Under the pieces are notes generated by a model. The model ran no database searches. It had not been told where the DNA came from and saw only the letters and a program-made list of their open reading frames with translations. A program made the translations under genes and the position numbers. 64,000 nucleotides of DNA from Shimia biformata (GTDB lineage: Bacteria; Pseudomonadota; Alphaproteobacteria; Rhodobacterales; Rhodobacteraceae). Below are positions 9,125-18,549 of the stretch, piece by piece; the stretch's first letter is position 1; each line of letters begins with the position of its first letter. The stretch spans positions 806,001 through 870,000 of the forward strand of contig NZ_JAFEJK010000001.1 in the NCBI RefSeq assembly GCF_016888515.1, in the 5' to 3' direction.

Positions 9125-9604
9125 ATGTACAAATTTTTCGCCACTTTGGGGTTGGCGGCGATTCTGGGTCTTGGGGCCGCTGGTGGGGCTTGGGCGTGCA
9201 AGGCACCGGGGAATGAGCGCGCGATGATCGAAACCGCGATGAAACTTCTCAACAGCGAACGTCGGAAGAAGGGGCTTGGCCCGGTCAGCTACGATAGCCG
9301 GTTGGGACGGGCGGCGACCTCGCATGCGTGCGACATGGCGCGCATGGAAGAGATGACCCATTACGGACCGCGTGGCGGAACGCCAGTCGATCGCTTGCGC
9401 ACCGTCGGCTACAGCTGGTCCTATCTGTCGGAAAACGTCGCCCGCGGCCACCAGAGCGCCGAGTCGGTAAACAATGGTTGGGTGACCTCGCCGGGGCACC
9501 GAAAGAACATGCTGAACCGCAAGGCGAAACAGGCCGCGGTCGGGGTGCGGCAAGCTTCGGATGGCCGTTTGTACTGGACCATGGTATTAGCCGCCCCGAG
9601 ATGA
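9125..9604 (+). CDS. Secreted CAP-domain (SCP/PR1-like) protein
   Basis: A 159-residue protein with a Sec signal peptide ([24 protein letters not shown]). The CAP domain follows: [13 protein letters not shown], then [32 protein letters not shown] and [14 protein letters not shown]. The conserved His and Glu residues of the CAP cavity are in these segments. The start at 9125 was chosen because it gives a clean signal peptide behind a GGAGAG Shine-Dalgarno; a longer open frame upstream looks non-coding. Role unknown, probably periplasmic. Its stop overlaps the acpS start by ATGA. Confidence 0.82.
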   Translation: MYKFFATLGLAAILGLGAAGGAWACKAPGNERAMIETAMKLLNSERRKKGLGPVSYDSRLGRAATSHACDMARMEEMTHYGPRGGTPVDRLRTVGYSWSYLSENVARGHQSAESVNNGWVTSPGHRKNMLNRKAKQAAVGVRQASDGRLYWTMVLAAPR

Positions 9605-10005
9605 TCCTTGGCATCGGCACAGACCTTGCAAATATCGACAGGATCGCCGGAACGCTTGAGCGGTTCGGCGACCGTTTCCGCAATCGTGTCTTTACTGAAA
9701 CCGAGCAGCGCAAGGCCGAACGGCGGCGCGATGTCGCCGGAACCTATGCCAAACGCTGGGCTGCGAAAGAAGCCTGTTCAAAGGCGCTGGGCACAGGGCT
9801 GCGCATGGGGATCAGCTGGAAGGACATGTCCTTAACAAATCTGCCCACCGGTCAGCCGGTGATGCATGTGACCGGCTGGGCGAAAGAGCGGCTTGATGCG
9901 ATGACGCCCCCCGGACACCACGCGATCATTCATGTTACGCTGACCGATGACCACCCCTGGGCACAGGCGTTTGTGGTGATCGAAGCCCTGCCGAAACAAC
10001 GCTGA
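9601..10005 (+). CDS. acpS: Holo-[acyl-carrier-protein] synthase
   Basis: A 134-residue phosphopantetheinyl transferase that loads CoA-derived phosphopantetheine onto [18 protein letters not shown] at the N-terminus contains the Mg-binding Asp, and [17 protein letters not shown] is the second signature with the catalytic Glu/Lys. The start is set by the family N-terminus, with ATGA overlap to the CAP gene. It heads the conserved acpS-lepB-rnc-era string. Confidence 0.93.
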   Translation: MILGIGTDLANIDRIAGTLERFGDRFRNRVFTETEQRKAERRRDVAGTYAKRWAAKEACSKALGTGLRMGISWKDMSLTNLPTGQPVMHVTGWAKERLDAMTPPGHHAIIHVTLTDDHPWAQAFVVIEALPKQR

Positions 10006-10078
10006 ACCCGCGTCTGGGTTGACTCCCCGCCCGCGCCGCCGCATGTAACCTCAAACCCGTGCGGAGAGAGGCAGGCAC

Positions 10079-10915
10079 ATGGCAACCGAAGCCAAGAAAA
10101 GCGGCGGCATCGTCGAAACCATCAAGACGGTCGTTTACGCGCTTTTGATCGCGGGCATTTTCCGGTCCCTGTTCTTTCAGCCGTTCTGGATTCCCTCCGG
10201 GTCGATGAAGGACACGCTGCTGATCGGCGATTTCCTGTTCGTGAACAAGATGACCTATGGGTATTCCTATGCCTCTTGCCCGTCGATCCGCATCGCATCC
10301 CTGGGCATCAATATCGACGCCAAGGATATCTGCGGCATCTTTGATGGCGACAACAAGCGCTTGTTCGGGTCCGAACCCGAGCGCGGCGATGTCGTGGTCT
10401 TCCGCCACCCGGTCACGGGCTATGATTTCATCAAGCGGTTGATCGGGCTGCCAGGCGACCGGGTTCAGCTGAAGGATGGCGTCGTGTTCATCAATGACGA
10501 GCCGGTACAGCTGGAAGACGCAGGTGTGTTCGAAGAGGCCGCCGGGCCACAGGGACCGCAGGGGTTGCGGCCCCGCTGCGAAAACGGACCGGTGGGGGAC
10601 GGCGGCCTGTGCGTGAAGTCGCGCAAGATCGAGACGCTGCCGGGTGGCGTCAGCCATTCGATCCTGAACATATCCGAGCAGGCCACTGACAACACCGGGA
10701 TTTATACCGTGCCGGAAGGCCACTTTTTCTTCCTCGGCGACAACCGCGACAACTCGACCGACAGCAGGGTTCCTCAGGCGGCACGGGGCGTCGGATTCGT
10801 GCCGTATGAAAACCTGATTGGTCGGGCAGACCGGATCATGTTCTCGTCCGCGGGGCGGTCGATGTTTGCTTTCTGGACCTGGCGGTCAGATCGGTACTTC
10901 AAGGCGATTGAATGA
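10079..10915 (+). CDS. lepB: Signal peptidase I
   Basis: A 278-residue membrane protease that removes Sec and Tat signal peptides. There is one N-terminal membrane segment (about 15-35). The catalytic Ser42 is in [10 protein letters not shown] and the general-base Lys119 in [13 protein letters not shown]. The C-terminal box is [15 protein letters not shown] cysteine-containing insertion (about 65-95, [21 protein letters not shown]) and a glycine/proline-rich stretch near 160 enlarge the catalytic domain. A weak promoter candidate lies in the 73-bp gap after acpS. The stop overlaps rnc by ATGA. Confidence 0.95.
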   Translation: MATEAKKSGGIVETIKTVVYALLIAGIFRSLFFQPFWIPSGSMKDTLLIGDFLFVNKMTYGYSYASCPSIRIASLGINIDAKDICGIFDGDNKRLFGSEPERGDVVVFRHPVTGYDFIKRLIGLPGDRVQLKDGVVFINDEPVQLEDAGVFEEAAGPQGPQGLRPRCENGPVGDGGLCVKSRKIETLPGGVSHSILNISEQATDNTGIYTVPEGHFFFLGDNRDNSTDSRVPQAARGVGFVPYENLIGRADRIMFSSAGRSMFAFWTWRSDRYFKAIE

Positions 10916-11601
10916 AACTGAGCGCGGAGCTGAAGGCGCTTGAGGCGCGGATCGGGCATCGTTTTGCACGGCCCGAGCTTCTGGTGCGCGCAGTGACGCA
11001 TTCCTCGATGTCCTCGCCCAATCGCGATGACAACCAGCGGCTGGAGTTCCTTGGTGACCGGGTTCTGGGCCTGGTCATGGCCGAGGCGCTTCTGGGCAAG
11101 GACCGTGGCGCCACCGAGGGCCAGCTGGCGCCAAGGTTCAACGCGCTTGTGCGGAAAGAGGCCTGCGCCGATGTCGCCCGCCAGATCGACCTTGGCGATG
11201 CGCTGAAACTGGGCCGGTCCGAGCGCATGTCAGGTGGCCGCCGCAAGCAGGCGCTTTTGGGCGATGCGATGGAAGCGGTGATTGCCGCCGTCTATTTGGA
11301 CGCCGGTTTCGACGCGGCGCGGGCGATGATCCTGCGCTTGTGGGGTGAGCGGATCGACAAGGTCGAGGCCGACGCGCGCGACCCCAAGACCAGCCTTCAG
11401 GAATGGGCGCAGGCGCGTGGGCAGACCCCGCCGACGTATACCGAAGTTTCGCGCAGCGGCCCGGATCATGCGCCCGTTTTTACCATTGAGGTGACATTGG
11501 ATGATGGCACCAGCCAGCGCGCCTCGGCAGGATCAAAGCGGCAGGCCGAGCAATCGGCGGCGCGGGCATTGCTGAAGACACTTGGCGGCAGCACCGACTA
11601 G
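10912..11601 (+). CDS. rnc: Ribonuclease III
   Basis: A 229-residue double-strand-specific endoribonuclease that processes rRNA precursors and structured mRNAs. The endonuclease domain has the signature [23 protein letters not shown] split around residues 27-50 and the second acidic site in [19 protein letters not shown] double-stranded RNA-binding domain occupies about 157-227 ([14 protein letters not shown] to the C-terminus). It is coupled to lepB by ATGA and followed by era 86 bp later. Confidence 0.95.
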   Translation: MKLSAELKALEARIGHRFARPELLVRAVTHSSMSSPNRDDNQRLEFLGDRVLGLVMAEALLGKDRGATEGQLAPRFNALVRKEACADVARQIDLGDALKLGRSERMSGGRRKQALLGDAMEAVIAAVYLDAGFDAARAMILRLWGERIDKVEADARDPKTSLQEWAQARGQTPPTYTEVSRSGPDHAPVFTIEVTLDDGTSQRASAGSKRQAEQSAARALLKTLGGSTD

Positions 11602-11687
11602 GTTCGTCGCGCGAAGGGTGCCAAAAACACGCTGGTTCCTGAAGCCGAGCTGCGATACACCGCTGACCTGCAACAAAGGATGCGCCA

Positions 11688-12593
11688 ATGACCACACGCG
11701 CCGGATTCGTCGCCCTGATCGGAGAGCCCAACGCGGGCAAGTCCACTCTGACCAATCTGATGGTCGGGGCGAAGGTGTCGATTGTCACGCACAAGGTTCA
11801 GACCACCCGCGCCCGTATCCGGGGCGTGGCGCTGGAAGGGGACGCTCAGATCGTTTTTGTCGACACGCCCGGCCTTTTTCGTCCGCGTCGTCGACTGGAC
11901 CGCGCGATGGTCGCTGCGGCCTGGGGCGGCGCGGCGGATGCCGATGTCGTGGTTCTGATGGTCGAGGCGCATCGCGGTATCACCGAGGGCGTGGAACGCA
12001 TCCTTGAAGGGCTGGCCGATATCGGCAAGGGCCGAAAGGTGGCTCTGGCGATCAACAAGATCGACATGGTGAAATCCGAGGTCCTGCTGGGGTTGTCGAA
12101 GGAATTGAACGACCGCTACCCTTTTGCCGAGACTTTCATGATTTCGGCGGAAAAGGGTCACGGCGCTAAGGACCTGAAAAAATGGCTGGCACAGCAATTG
12201 CCGGAAGGTCCTTGGCTTTATCCCGAAGATCAGATCGCCGACCTGCCGCTGCGCATGATCGCGGCCGAGATGACGCGCGAGAAGCTGACGCTGCGACTGC
12301 ATCAGGAGCTGCCGTATCAGCTGACCGTCGAAACTGAGAGCTGGGAAGAGCGCAAGGACGGATCGGCCCGCGTGGATCAGGTGATCTATGTCGCCCGCGA
12401 CGGGCACAAGGGGATCGTTCTTGGCAAACGCGGCGAGACGATCAAGGCGGTGTCCAAGGCCGCGCGTGAAGAGCTTGAGGAATTCCTTGGCCGCAAGGTG
12501 CATCTGTTCCTGCAGGTCAAGGTGCGCCCGAACTGGCTGGAAGAGGCCGAGCGTTACTCGGAAATGGGGCTGGATTTCCGCGACGGGAACTGA
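11688..12593 (+). CDS. era: GTPase Era
   Basis: A 301-residue ribosome-assembly GTPase acting on the 3' end of 16S rRNA. G1 is GEPNAGKSTL, G3 is DTPG (VFVDTPGLFRPRR), G4 is NKID (AINKIDMV), and a C-terminal KH domain starts near 210 (IYVARDGHKGIVLGKRGETIK). The gene follows rnc as in most proteobacteria. Its last 40 bp overlap, in antisense, the end of a small minus-strand membrane-protein gene. Confidence 0.95.
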   Translation: MTTRAGFVALIGEPNAGKSTLTNLMVGAKVSIVTHKVQTTRARIRGVALEGDAQIVFVDTPGLFRPRRRLDRAMVAAAWGGAADADVVVLMVEAHRGITEGVERILEGLADIGKGRKVALAINKIDMVKSEVLLGLSKELNDRYPFAETFMISAEKGHGAKDLKKWLAQQLPEGPWLYPEDQIADLPLRMIAAEMTREKLTLRLHQELPYQLTVETESWEERKDGSARVDQVIYVARDGHKGIVLGKRGETIKAVSKAAREELEEFLGRKVHLFLQVKVRPNWLEEAERYSEMGLDFRDGN

Positions 12594-12760
12594 CGCGGGA
12601 TGCGCGCGCTCAGACAGGCGATCGCGGCCAGCGGCACCAGAAGCGCCAGCGCCTTGATCGGCGCGCCAAAGCCACCCGAAAGGACGTCGCCCAGAACCGC
12701 GCCCATGGCGACGGCGGAGGCAAGGGCAAGGATGGCGGGGATGAACGTGCGATGGGTCAT
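12554..12760 (-). CDS. Small hydrophobic membrane protein (hypothetical)
   Basis: A 68-residue open frame with two strongly hydrophobic segments (about 6-27 and 32-51) and a basic, serine-rich tail. An AGGAAAGAG Shine-Dalgarno stands about 8 nt before the ATG on the minus strand. It diverges from the DUF1491 gene and runs into the 3' end of era. I do not recognise a family. Composition and Shine-Dalgarno argue for a real gene; the antisense overlap and small size argue for caution. Confidence 0.5.
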   Translation of the reverse strand: MTHRTFIPAILALASAVAMGAVLGDVLSGGFGAPIKALALLVPLAAIACLSARIPRQFPSRKSSPISE

Positions 12761-12838
12761 AAAAATACTCTTTCCTGTAAAACTGGAAACAGCATGTCAG
12801 TGCGGATTGTTTCACTCAAATGACAAAGGCTGTCATAG

Positions 12839-13168
12839 ATGCGCCTGACCGCTGAAATCTGGGTGTCTGCCTATCTGACGCGCTTGCGGCTTAAAGATAT
12901 ACCAGCCTTTGTCGTCGCCCATGGCGATGATACAGGAGGCGCGGTTCTGGTGAAGCTGAACACCCTTGACGGTCAGGCGACGCTTTTTCAACGGTCATTT
13001 GACCTGATGACCGGGGCGCGGAACTGGGTGGTCTTGTCGAAAGGGGACGAGGCCGAGGTCGACGCGGCCGTTCGCCGCCAGCGAGGATTTGACCCGGACC
13101 TCTGGGTGATCGAGGTCGAGGACCGCGAGGGACGCCACTTGCTGGATGAAGATGGCTTGAAGGACTAG
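12839..13168 (+). CDS. DUF1491 family protein
   Basis: A 109-residue soluble protein. It matches the alphaproteobacterial DUF1491 pattern: RLTAEIWVSAYLTRLRLKDIPAFV at the start, a GGAVLVKLN strand, and WVVLSKGD...RQRGFDPDLWVIEVEDREGRH. It appears to be a compact alpha/beta protein with no recognisable catalytic motif. It lies downstream of era and ends at a GC-rich hairpin shared with zapE. Function is unknown. Confidence 0.75.
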   Translation: MRLTAEIWVSAYLTRLRLKDIPAFVVAHGDDTGGAVLVKLNTLDGQATLFQRSFDLMTGARNWVVLSKGDEAEVDAAVRRQRGFDPDLWVIEVEDREGRHLLDEDGLKD

Positions 13169-13169
13169 G

Positions 13170-13190
13170 TGGCCGGGTGTTGCCCGGCCA
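13170..13190. terminator. GC-rich hairpin between convergent genes
   Basis: A perfect 8-bp stem (TGGCCGGG / CCCGGCCA) with a 5-nt loop begins at the end of the DUF1491 gene and precedes the 3' end of zapE. There is no U-tract, so termination efficiency is uncertain. Confidence 0.55.
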
Positions 13191-13195
13191 TAGGA

Positions 13196-14263
13196 TCAGC
13201 TGTCACCCTGACCCCAATCCTCGGCCTGCATCTCGCGCAGGCGGGACGCGGTGCGCTCGAACTCGAAACTGCCTTCGCCCTCGACATAGAGCATTTCCGG
13301 TTCGGCGGCGGCGGAACAGATCAGCCTGACCTTGGCCTCGTAAAGCGCATCGATCAGGGTGACAAAGCGCTTGGCCTCGTTGAAGTTGTTGCGGCTGAGG
13401 CGGGGAATGTCTTCCAGTACCAGAACCTTCAGTGCCTCAGCTATTGCAAGGTAATCGCCCGGTCCCAGCATCCGGCCGCACAGGTCAAAGAAGGTGGCCC
13501 GACCAACGCCGTTGCGGAAGGCCGGTATCTCGATATGACGCCCCTTCACGGTTAGCACCAGCTTTTCCGCCGTCCCGCCGGTCAGGTCGTCAAATATAGA
13601 GCGGATCTGTGCCCGCGCCTCGGTTCCCGCCTGCACGAAATAGACCTGTTCGCCCTCAAGCCGGTTCTGGCGATAGTCATTCGGGCTGACCAGTTCCCAG
13701 ACCCTGAGTTCCTGCTTGATCAAGGCGATGAAGGGCAGGAACAGTTGCCGGTTCAACCCGTCCTTATAGAGGTCGTCGGGCACGCGGTTTGAGGTGGTCA
13801 CGACAACGACCCCGGCGGCAAACAGCATCTCGAACAACCGTCCGACGATCATCGCGTCGGTGATGTCGGTGATCTGCATCTCGTCAAAGGCCAGCACGCG
13901 GACCTCGTCGATCACGGATTGGGCGACCGGGGCCAGCGCGTCCTCGACCCCCGACTTGCGGGCCTCGTGCATCCGGCTGTGAATTTCCTGCATGAAAGCG
14001 TGGAAATGCACCCGGCGCACAGGAACGGTCAGGCTCTCGACAAACAGGTCCATCAGCATCGACTTGCCGCGCCCGACCCCGCCCCAGAGGTAGAGCCCCT
14101 GCACCTTTTCCGGCTTGGCTTTGCCGAACCAGCCCTTCTTGACAGGTTTTTCGACCGCCGCGCGGATGCGCTCGAACTGTGGCAGGACAGCCTGTTGCGC
14201 GTCGTCGGCGTGAAGCTCGGCAGCGGCGACTTTGGCGGCGTATATCTCGGGCAGGGTGGTCAT
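13196..14263 (-). CDS. zapE: Cell division protein ZapE (AFG1-like ATPase)
   Basis: A 355-residue AAA-type ATPase. Walker A is LWGGVGRGKSMLMD (about 60-73), Walker B is VLAFDEMQITD, and a sensor asparagine follows in VVVTTSNRVPDDLY. The HFHAFMQEIH segment after Walker A is typical of ZapE/AFG1. In E. coli the protein interacts with FtsZ under stress; the mitochondrial homologue handles respiratory-complex subunits. It faces an MFS gene across a 141-bp divergent promoter region. Confidence 0.9.
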   Translation of the reverse strand: MTTLPEIYAAKVAAAELHADDAQQAVLPQFERIRAAVEKPVKKGWFGKAKPEKVQGLYLWGGVGRGKSMLMDLFVESLTVPVRRVHFHAFMQEIHSRMHEARKSGVEDALAPVAQSVIDEVRVLAFDEMQITDITDAMIVGRLFEMLFAAGVVVVTTSNRVPDDLYKDGLNRQLFLPFIALIKQELRVWELVSPNDYRQNRLEGEQVYFVQAGTEARAQIRSIFDDLTGGTAEKLVLTVKGRHIEIPAFRNGVGRATFFDLCGRMLGPGDYLAIAEALKVLVLEDIPRLSRNNFNEAKRFVTLIDALYEAKVRLICSAAAEPEMLYVEGEGSFEFERTASRLREMQAEDWGQGDS

Positions 14264-14404
14264 GGCTGACCCTTATCCAATGCGATGCAGGATGGGAAGA
14301 GATGGCGATCCATCGCGGATCGTTATGGGGCGGGTTACAAAAGTTGAATTGACCTTGGCGACAACCGGCGACAGGGTCGGTCGGCGCGAACAAGGAGGCC
14401 CGTG

Positions 14405-15643
14405 ATGGACCGCAATACCCCCCTTATGACCCCGGTTCTGATCGTCGGCTGCCTGATCATCCTTGTGTCCTTTGCGATCCGCGCCAGCTTTGGTGTGTTC
14501 CAGATTCCGATTGCCGAGGAGTTCGGCTGGCTCAGGGCCGAATTCTCGATGGCGATTGCCATTCAGAACCTGGCCTGGGGGTTCGGGCAACCGCTTTTTG
14601 GCGCGCTGGCCGAGAAGATCGGCGACCGCAAGGCCATCATTCTTGGCGCGCTGGTTTACGCTGCCGGGCTTGTGTTGTCGTCCTTCGCAGTCACGCCCGA
14701 GGCGCACCAGCTTTATGAGGTGCTGGTCGGCTTCGGTATCGCCGGGACCGGGTTTGGCGTCATTCTGGCCGTGGTCGGGCGGGCGTCGTCGGATGAGAAC
14801 CGGTCGATGTCGCTGGCTATCGTCACAGCCGCAGGGTCCGGTGGTCAGGTGGTGGGGCCGCCCTTGGCAGAATGGATGCTGGGTTTCTTGACGTGGCAAT
14901 CGACCTTCCTTGTCTTTGCCGCCGCAATCCTGCTGTCGCTGCTGTTGTTGCCGCTAATGCGGGCACCGGCCGCGACCAAGGCCGAACTTGAAGAGAGCAT
15001 GGGTGCGATCCTGGGCCGGGCGCTGCGCGATCCGTCGTTTTCGCTGATCTTCCTCGGCTTCTTTTCCTGCGGCTATCAGCTGTCCTTCGTCACCGCGCAT
15101 TTCCCGGCACTTATCACCGAGATGTGTGGGGCCATCGACCCGTCGGGCACACTGGCGTCCATCGGGATTACCACGACGTCGCGGCTGGGCGCGTTTGCGA
15201 TTGCGCTGATCGGGTTGGCGAATATCGCAGGAACGTTGTTCGCGGGCTGGCTGGGCAACCGCTATTCCAAGAAATACCTGCTGGCGGCGATCTATACCGG
15301 GCGGACCATCGCTGCGGCGCTGTTCATCATGTTTCCGATCACGCCGACCTCGGTCATCGTGTTCTCGGTCTCGATGGGCGCTCTTTGGCTGGCGACAGTG
15401 CCGCTGACCTCTGGTCTGGTGGCGCATATCTATGGGCTGCGCTACATGGGCACGCTTTACGGCATCGTTTTCTTCAGCCACCAGCTGGGCAGTTTCCTTG
15501 GCGTCTGGCTGGGCGGGCGGATGTATGACCTCTACGGCGATTACACCATGGTCTGGTGGGTCGGCGTCGGCGTCGGGGCCTTTAGCGCGATAGTTCACCT
15601 GCCGATCCGGGAACGCAGGCTGGAAACTCCTGTCGCAGCCTGA
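14405..15643 (+). CDS. MFS transporter (OFA/monocarboxylate-like)
   Basis: A 412-residue permease with twelve predicted membrane segments. The loop 2-3 motif appears as GALAEKIGDRKAIILGA, and SFGVFQIPIAEEFGW in helix 1 resembles oxalate/formate and monocarboxylate antiporters. The ATG at 14405 is preferred over the adjoining GTG at 14402 because AAGGAGG ends six bases before it. The substrate is unknown. It diverges from zapE and converges with the alpha/beta hydrolase gene only 5 bp away. Confidence 0.8.
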   Translation: MDRNTPLMTPVLIVGCLIILVSFAIRASFGVFQIPIAEEFGWLRAEFSMAIAIQNLAWGFGQPLFGALAEKIGDRKAIILGALVYAAGLVLSSFAVTPEAHQLYEVLVGFGIAGTGFGVILAVVGRASSDENRSMSLAIVTAAGSGGQVVGPPLAEWMLGFLTWQSTFLVFAAAILLSLLLLPLMRAPAATKAELEESMGAILGRALRDPSFSLIFLGFFSCGYQLSFVTAHFPALITEMCGAIDPSGTLASIGITTTSRLGAFAIALIGLANIAGTLFAGWLGNRYSKKYLLAAIYTGRTIAAALFIMFPITPTSVIVFSVSMGALWLATVPLTSGLVAHIYGLRYMGTLYGIVFFSHQLGSFLGVWLGGRMYDLYGDYTMVWWVGVGVGAFSAIVHLPIRERRLETPVAA

Positions 15644-15648
15644 CCCGC

Positions 15649-16566
15649 TTACCCTTTGATCATCAGTGGCAGAAGGTCGGCGGCCAGGTCGTCGGTGCGG
15701 GTGTAAACCAGCCCGTGCCCGGCGCCCGGCAGAACGACATGGGTGGCGTTTGGGTTCCAGCGCTCAAGCACCGGTTTGCACGAGATCGGGATCACGGTGT
15801 CATCCGCGCCCCAGACCGCCACGACCGGCACGCCGGACTTTGCGAGCGCCTTGTGTTCCGCTTCCAGTTCCTGGGCCAGCGCCCCGCGCAGGCTGGCCGT
15901 GACCGAGCGCAGGAAGCCGCGACAACGCAACTCGGCCTCTTGCCGCGCGCCGATCTGCGGCACGGATGAGGGTAGGGCGCGTTCAGCTTCTGCTGCCTTG
16001 CGGATTTTGCCGGGATAGAAGGCCATCATCAGCCAGTCGCCGATGACGGGCGTCTTGCGGGTGAATGCAGCCACCGCGCCAAGGTCATGTCCCATGCCAG
16101 CGGGTACCAGCAGCACCGCCTGCCGGACCCGAATGGGATGCTTGGCGGCAAATGCGGTCGAGATGGCTGATCCCATCGAGTTGCCGATCAGCGTGACAGG
16201 GCCGTCGATCCCCTGATCCGCCAGTAGTGCCTCAAGCTGATCGAGGAAAAAGTCTGTGTCCTGCGCCCCGCGTGGCCTGTCCGACAGGCCACGGCCAAAA
16301 ATGTCATAGGACAGCACCCGGAATCCGGCACCGGTCAGGTGCGGTATCAGCCCGTCCCAGACATAAGAGGGCGTCGTCAGCCCGTGGATCGCCACCGCAA
16401 CAGGGCCGTCTTTCGGCCCGTGCCAGCGGTAGTGCGTCTTGCCACGGGGCAGGTCGGCGAATTGGCCTTCGGCATTCTGGCGCAGTTTGTCCGACATCGG
16501 GCGGCGCGCCGCCTCGACAACCCACGGCGCCGCCAGCGCCGCCAGCGGGATCGCCGCCCAGATCAT
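15649..16566 (-). CDS. Alpha/beta hydrolase
   Basis: A 305-residue alpha/beta-fold hydrolase with an N-terminal hydrophobic segment (MIWAAIPLAALAAPWVV), probably a membrane anchor. The oxyanion region is VAIHGLTTPSYVWDG, the nucleophile elbow is GNSMGS, and late acidic and histidine residues (WGADDTVIP, LPGAGHGLV) complete the triad. It is the last gene of a five-gene minus-strand operon and overlaps the preceding gene by 4 bp. Substrate unknown. Confidence 0.8.
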   Translation of the reverse strand: MIWAAIPLAALAAPWVVEAARRPMSDKLRQNAEGQFADLPRGKTHYRWHGPKDGPVAVAIHGLTTPSYVWDGLIPHLTGAGFRVLSYDIFGRGLSDRPRGAQDTDFFLDQLEALLADQGIDGPVTLIGNSMGSAISTAFAAKHPIRVRQAVLLVPAGMGHDLGAVAAFTRKTPVIGDWLMMAFYPGKIRKAAEAERALPSSVPQIGARQEAELRCRGFLRSVTASLRGALAQELEAEHKALAKSGVPVVAVWGADDTVIPISCKPVLERWNPNATHVVLPGAGHGLVYTRTDDLAADLLPLMIKG

Positions 16567-17477
16567 TGCGCGGCCTTCCAGCGGTCCAGAATGAAGCGAC
16601 TGGTCATCAAGTCCAGATGCGCGCCGCCGCCATTCTTGAACAGGGTGATCTCGTCCTGCGATTCGCGCCGGAATGCCGACAGTTCGTAGTAATCCGCCAG
16701 CACGTCATCGCGCGTGATCGCGCCTGAGCCCAGTGGCGTCTTTAACTCACCGATATGATCGATGGTGGTGGCGAAACTGTCGACGAAGATACGGGCACGC
16801 TGAAGCGCGGTGTCGTCGGCTTCACGCATGTCCGGGCGATAGGCCCCGATCAGGTCGACATGCTGGCCGGGGCGCAGCCAATCGCCTTTCAAGACCGGTT
16901 CGGTCGACATGGTGGCGCAGGTGATGATGTCGGCCTGAGACACCGCTTTTGCAAGGTCTTCGGCAACGGTCATGCCGGGGAAACGGGCGGCGAATGCCTC
17001 GGCTTTGGCGCGGGTGCGGTTCCAGATGGTGAATGTTGCCTCGGGGAAGGCAGCGCCATAGGCGGCCCGAAGGGACGCGCCCACGGTGCCCGCGCCGACA
17101 ATCAGGATGTTCTTGCTGTCGGGGCGGGCAAGACGGCGTGCGGCCAGCAGGCTGTCACCGGCGGTTTTCCATTTGGTCACAAGGTGGAAATCCACCAGCG
17201 CCGACAATTGCCCGGTCGCGTCGTCAAACAGCGTCACCGCACCATTGACCATCGGTTGCCCTTTTTCGGGATTGCCGGGAAAGACCGTGGCCGACTTCAC
17301 CGCGATGCCCAGCCCGTCGATCCACGCCTGCCGTTGCAGCAGGGTATCCGTGCCCCGGTAAAGGAACGAGTCGCTGATCTCGGCACGTGGCAGGGCGTGG
17401 CCCGCTGCAATCGCCTCCGTCAGGCCGATCCAGTCAAGGCTGGCTTCGCCTTCTTCGAAGGAAATGATTGTGGTCAT
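16563..17477 (-). CDS. Ornithine cyclodeaminase / mu-crystallin family protein
   Basis: A 304-residue NAD(P)-binding protein. The N-terminal substrate segment includes the conserved lysine of GIAVKSATVFPGNP. The Rossmann motif is ILIVGAGTVGASLRAAY (about 125-141), and GAYRPDMREADD with FVDSFATT completes the family pattern. Relatives include ornithine cyclodeaminase, alanine dehydrogenase and ketimine reductase; the substrate cannot be told from sequence. It overlaps both neighbours by 4 bp in the operon. Confidence 0.83.
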   Translation of the reverse strand: MTTIISFEEGEASLDWIGLTEAIAAGHALPRAEISDSFLYRGTDTLLQRQAWIDGLGIAVKSATVFPGNPEKGQPMVNGAVTLFDDATGQLSALVDFHLVTKWKTAGDSLLAARRLARPDSKNILIVGAGTVGASLRAAYGAAFPEATFTIWNRTRAKAEAFAARFPGMTVAEDLAKAVSQADIITCATMSTEPVLKGDWLRPGQHVDLIGAYRPDMREADDTALQRARIFVDSFATTIDHIGELKTPLGSGAITRDDVLADYYELSAFRRESQDEITLFKNGGGAHLDLMTSRFILDRWKAAQ

Positions 17478-18091
17478 GCTGCTTCTTCCAACGTCAAAAG
17501 CCCCTCGGCCACCAGCCGATCGGCCCAGCCTTGCGGGTCACGGAACAGATGCGTCTGCCAGCCCCTGCCCGCCGCTGCGTCGATATTCTCCGGCCGGTCG
17601 TCGGCAAACAGCAGGCGGCCCGGTGCGACGCCGCAATCGGCTTCGACCGCGGCATAGATGGCTGGATCGGGTTTGGCCAGTTTCATGCGGCCCGAGACAT
17701 ATTCGCGGTCAAACAGAGTCAGAAACGGAAAAGCAGATTGGGAGACTGGGAAGTTCTCGGCCCCGAAATTGGTGAGTGTGAACACCGGCACGCCGCGCGC
17801 CTTCAGCGCCTTCAAGAGCCGGACCGAATGGCCGATCGCGGGGCTGGCAAGGGCGTTCCAGTCGTCGTGCCATGCGCGGATTTCATCAGCCCAGTCCGGG
17901 TGCCTTTCGGCGTGGCCATAGATCGTGTCGGTGAAATGCGCGCCTTCGTCGATGGTCTGGTGCAGGGCAAGGATGTCCGTCTCAGTAAAGAAACGGGCGC
18001 GGCGTTCGGGGCCGATCCGGGCGTCGTAATAGGCTTCTGGTTGCCAGCAGATCAACACGTTGCCGATATCAAAGATCACCGCGTCGATCAT
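17474..18091 (-). CDS. HAD-IA family hydrolase (YihX-like)
   Basis: A 205-residue HAD phosphatase. Motif I is [11 protein letters not shown] with nucleophile Asp8 and Gly in the second position, as in YihX-like members. Motif II is [12 protein letters not shown], the motif III lysine lies near [12 protein letters not shown], and motif IV is [14 protein letters not shown] helical cap follows motif I. The likely substrate is a small phosphorylated metabolite. It is coupled on both sides by 4-bp overlaps. Confidence 0.83.
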   Translation of the reverse strand: MIDAVIFDIGNVLICWQPEAYYDARIGPERRARFFTETDILALHQTIDEGAHFTDTIYGHAERHPDWADEIRAWHDDWNALASPAIGHSVRLLKALKARGVPVFTLTNFGAENFPVSQSAFPFLTLFDREYVSGRMKLAKPDPAIYAAVEADCGVAPGRLLFADDRPENIDAAAGRGWQTHLFRDPQGWADRLVAEGLLTLEEAA

Positions 18092-18540
18092 GTGTTCGCC
18101 TTTGAAGCCTGCCGGACCAGCCGTTCCAGCATGTCGAGAAACCGGGTGCGGTCGGATTTGGAAAACGGCTTGCCGCCTCCCTGCCGAAATGGATCGGCTG
18201 ATCGCAGGTCTGTCATCAGGTCACGCATGGCCAGTGCGTTGCCGACATTGGCTTCGGTCAATGCCTCGCCGTTGGGTTTCAGGACCAATGCGCCGTTCTC
18301 GACGCAGCGTGCGGCCAGCGGGATGTCGTTGGTCACCACCACGTCACCGGCCTTGGCACGGTCGGCGATCCACATATCGGCCACGTCCGGGCCTTCCGGT
18401 ACCACCACGGTCTGCACCAAGGGGTTTTGTGATGGCCGCAGGCCACCGTTCGAGACCAGCGCCATTTCCAGCTTGTGCCGGGTCGCGACACGCTCGACCT
18501 CGGCCTTGACCGGGCAGGCATCGGCATCGACATAGATCAT
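18088..18540 (-). CDS. YaiI/YqxD family (DUF188) protein
   Basis: A 150-residue protein with the DUF188 pattern [19 protein letters not shown] at the start, [39 protein letters not shown] and the C-terminal [14 protein letters not shown]. The conserved acidic residues suggest a PIN/NYN-like nuclease fold, but activity is unproven. It begins 9 bp after fghA and overlaps the HAD gene by 4 bp. Confidence 0.87.
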   Translation of the reverse strand: MIYVDADACPVKAEVERVATRHKLEMALVSNGGLRPSQNPLVQTVVVPEGPDVADMWIADRAKAGDVVVTNDIPLAARCVENGALVLKPNGEALTEANVGNALAMRDLMTDLRSADPFRQGGGKPFSKSDRTRFLDMLERLVRQASKANT

Positions 18541-18549
18541 CGCACGACC

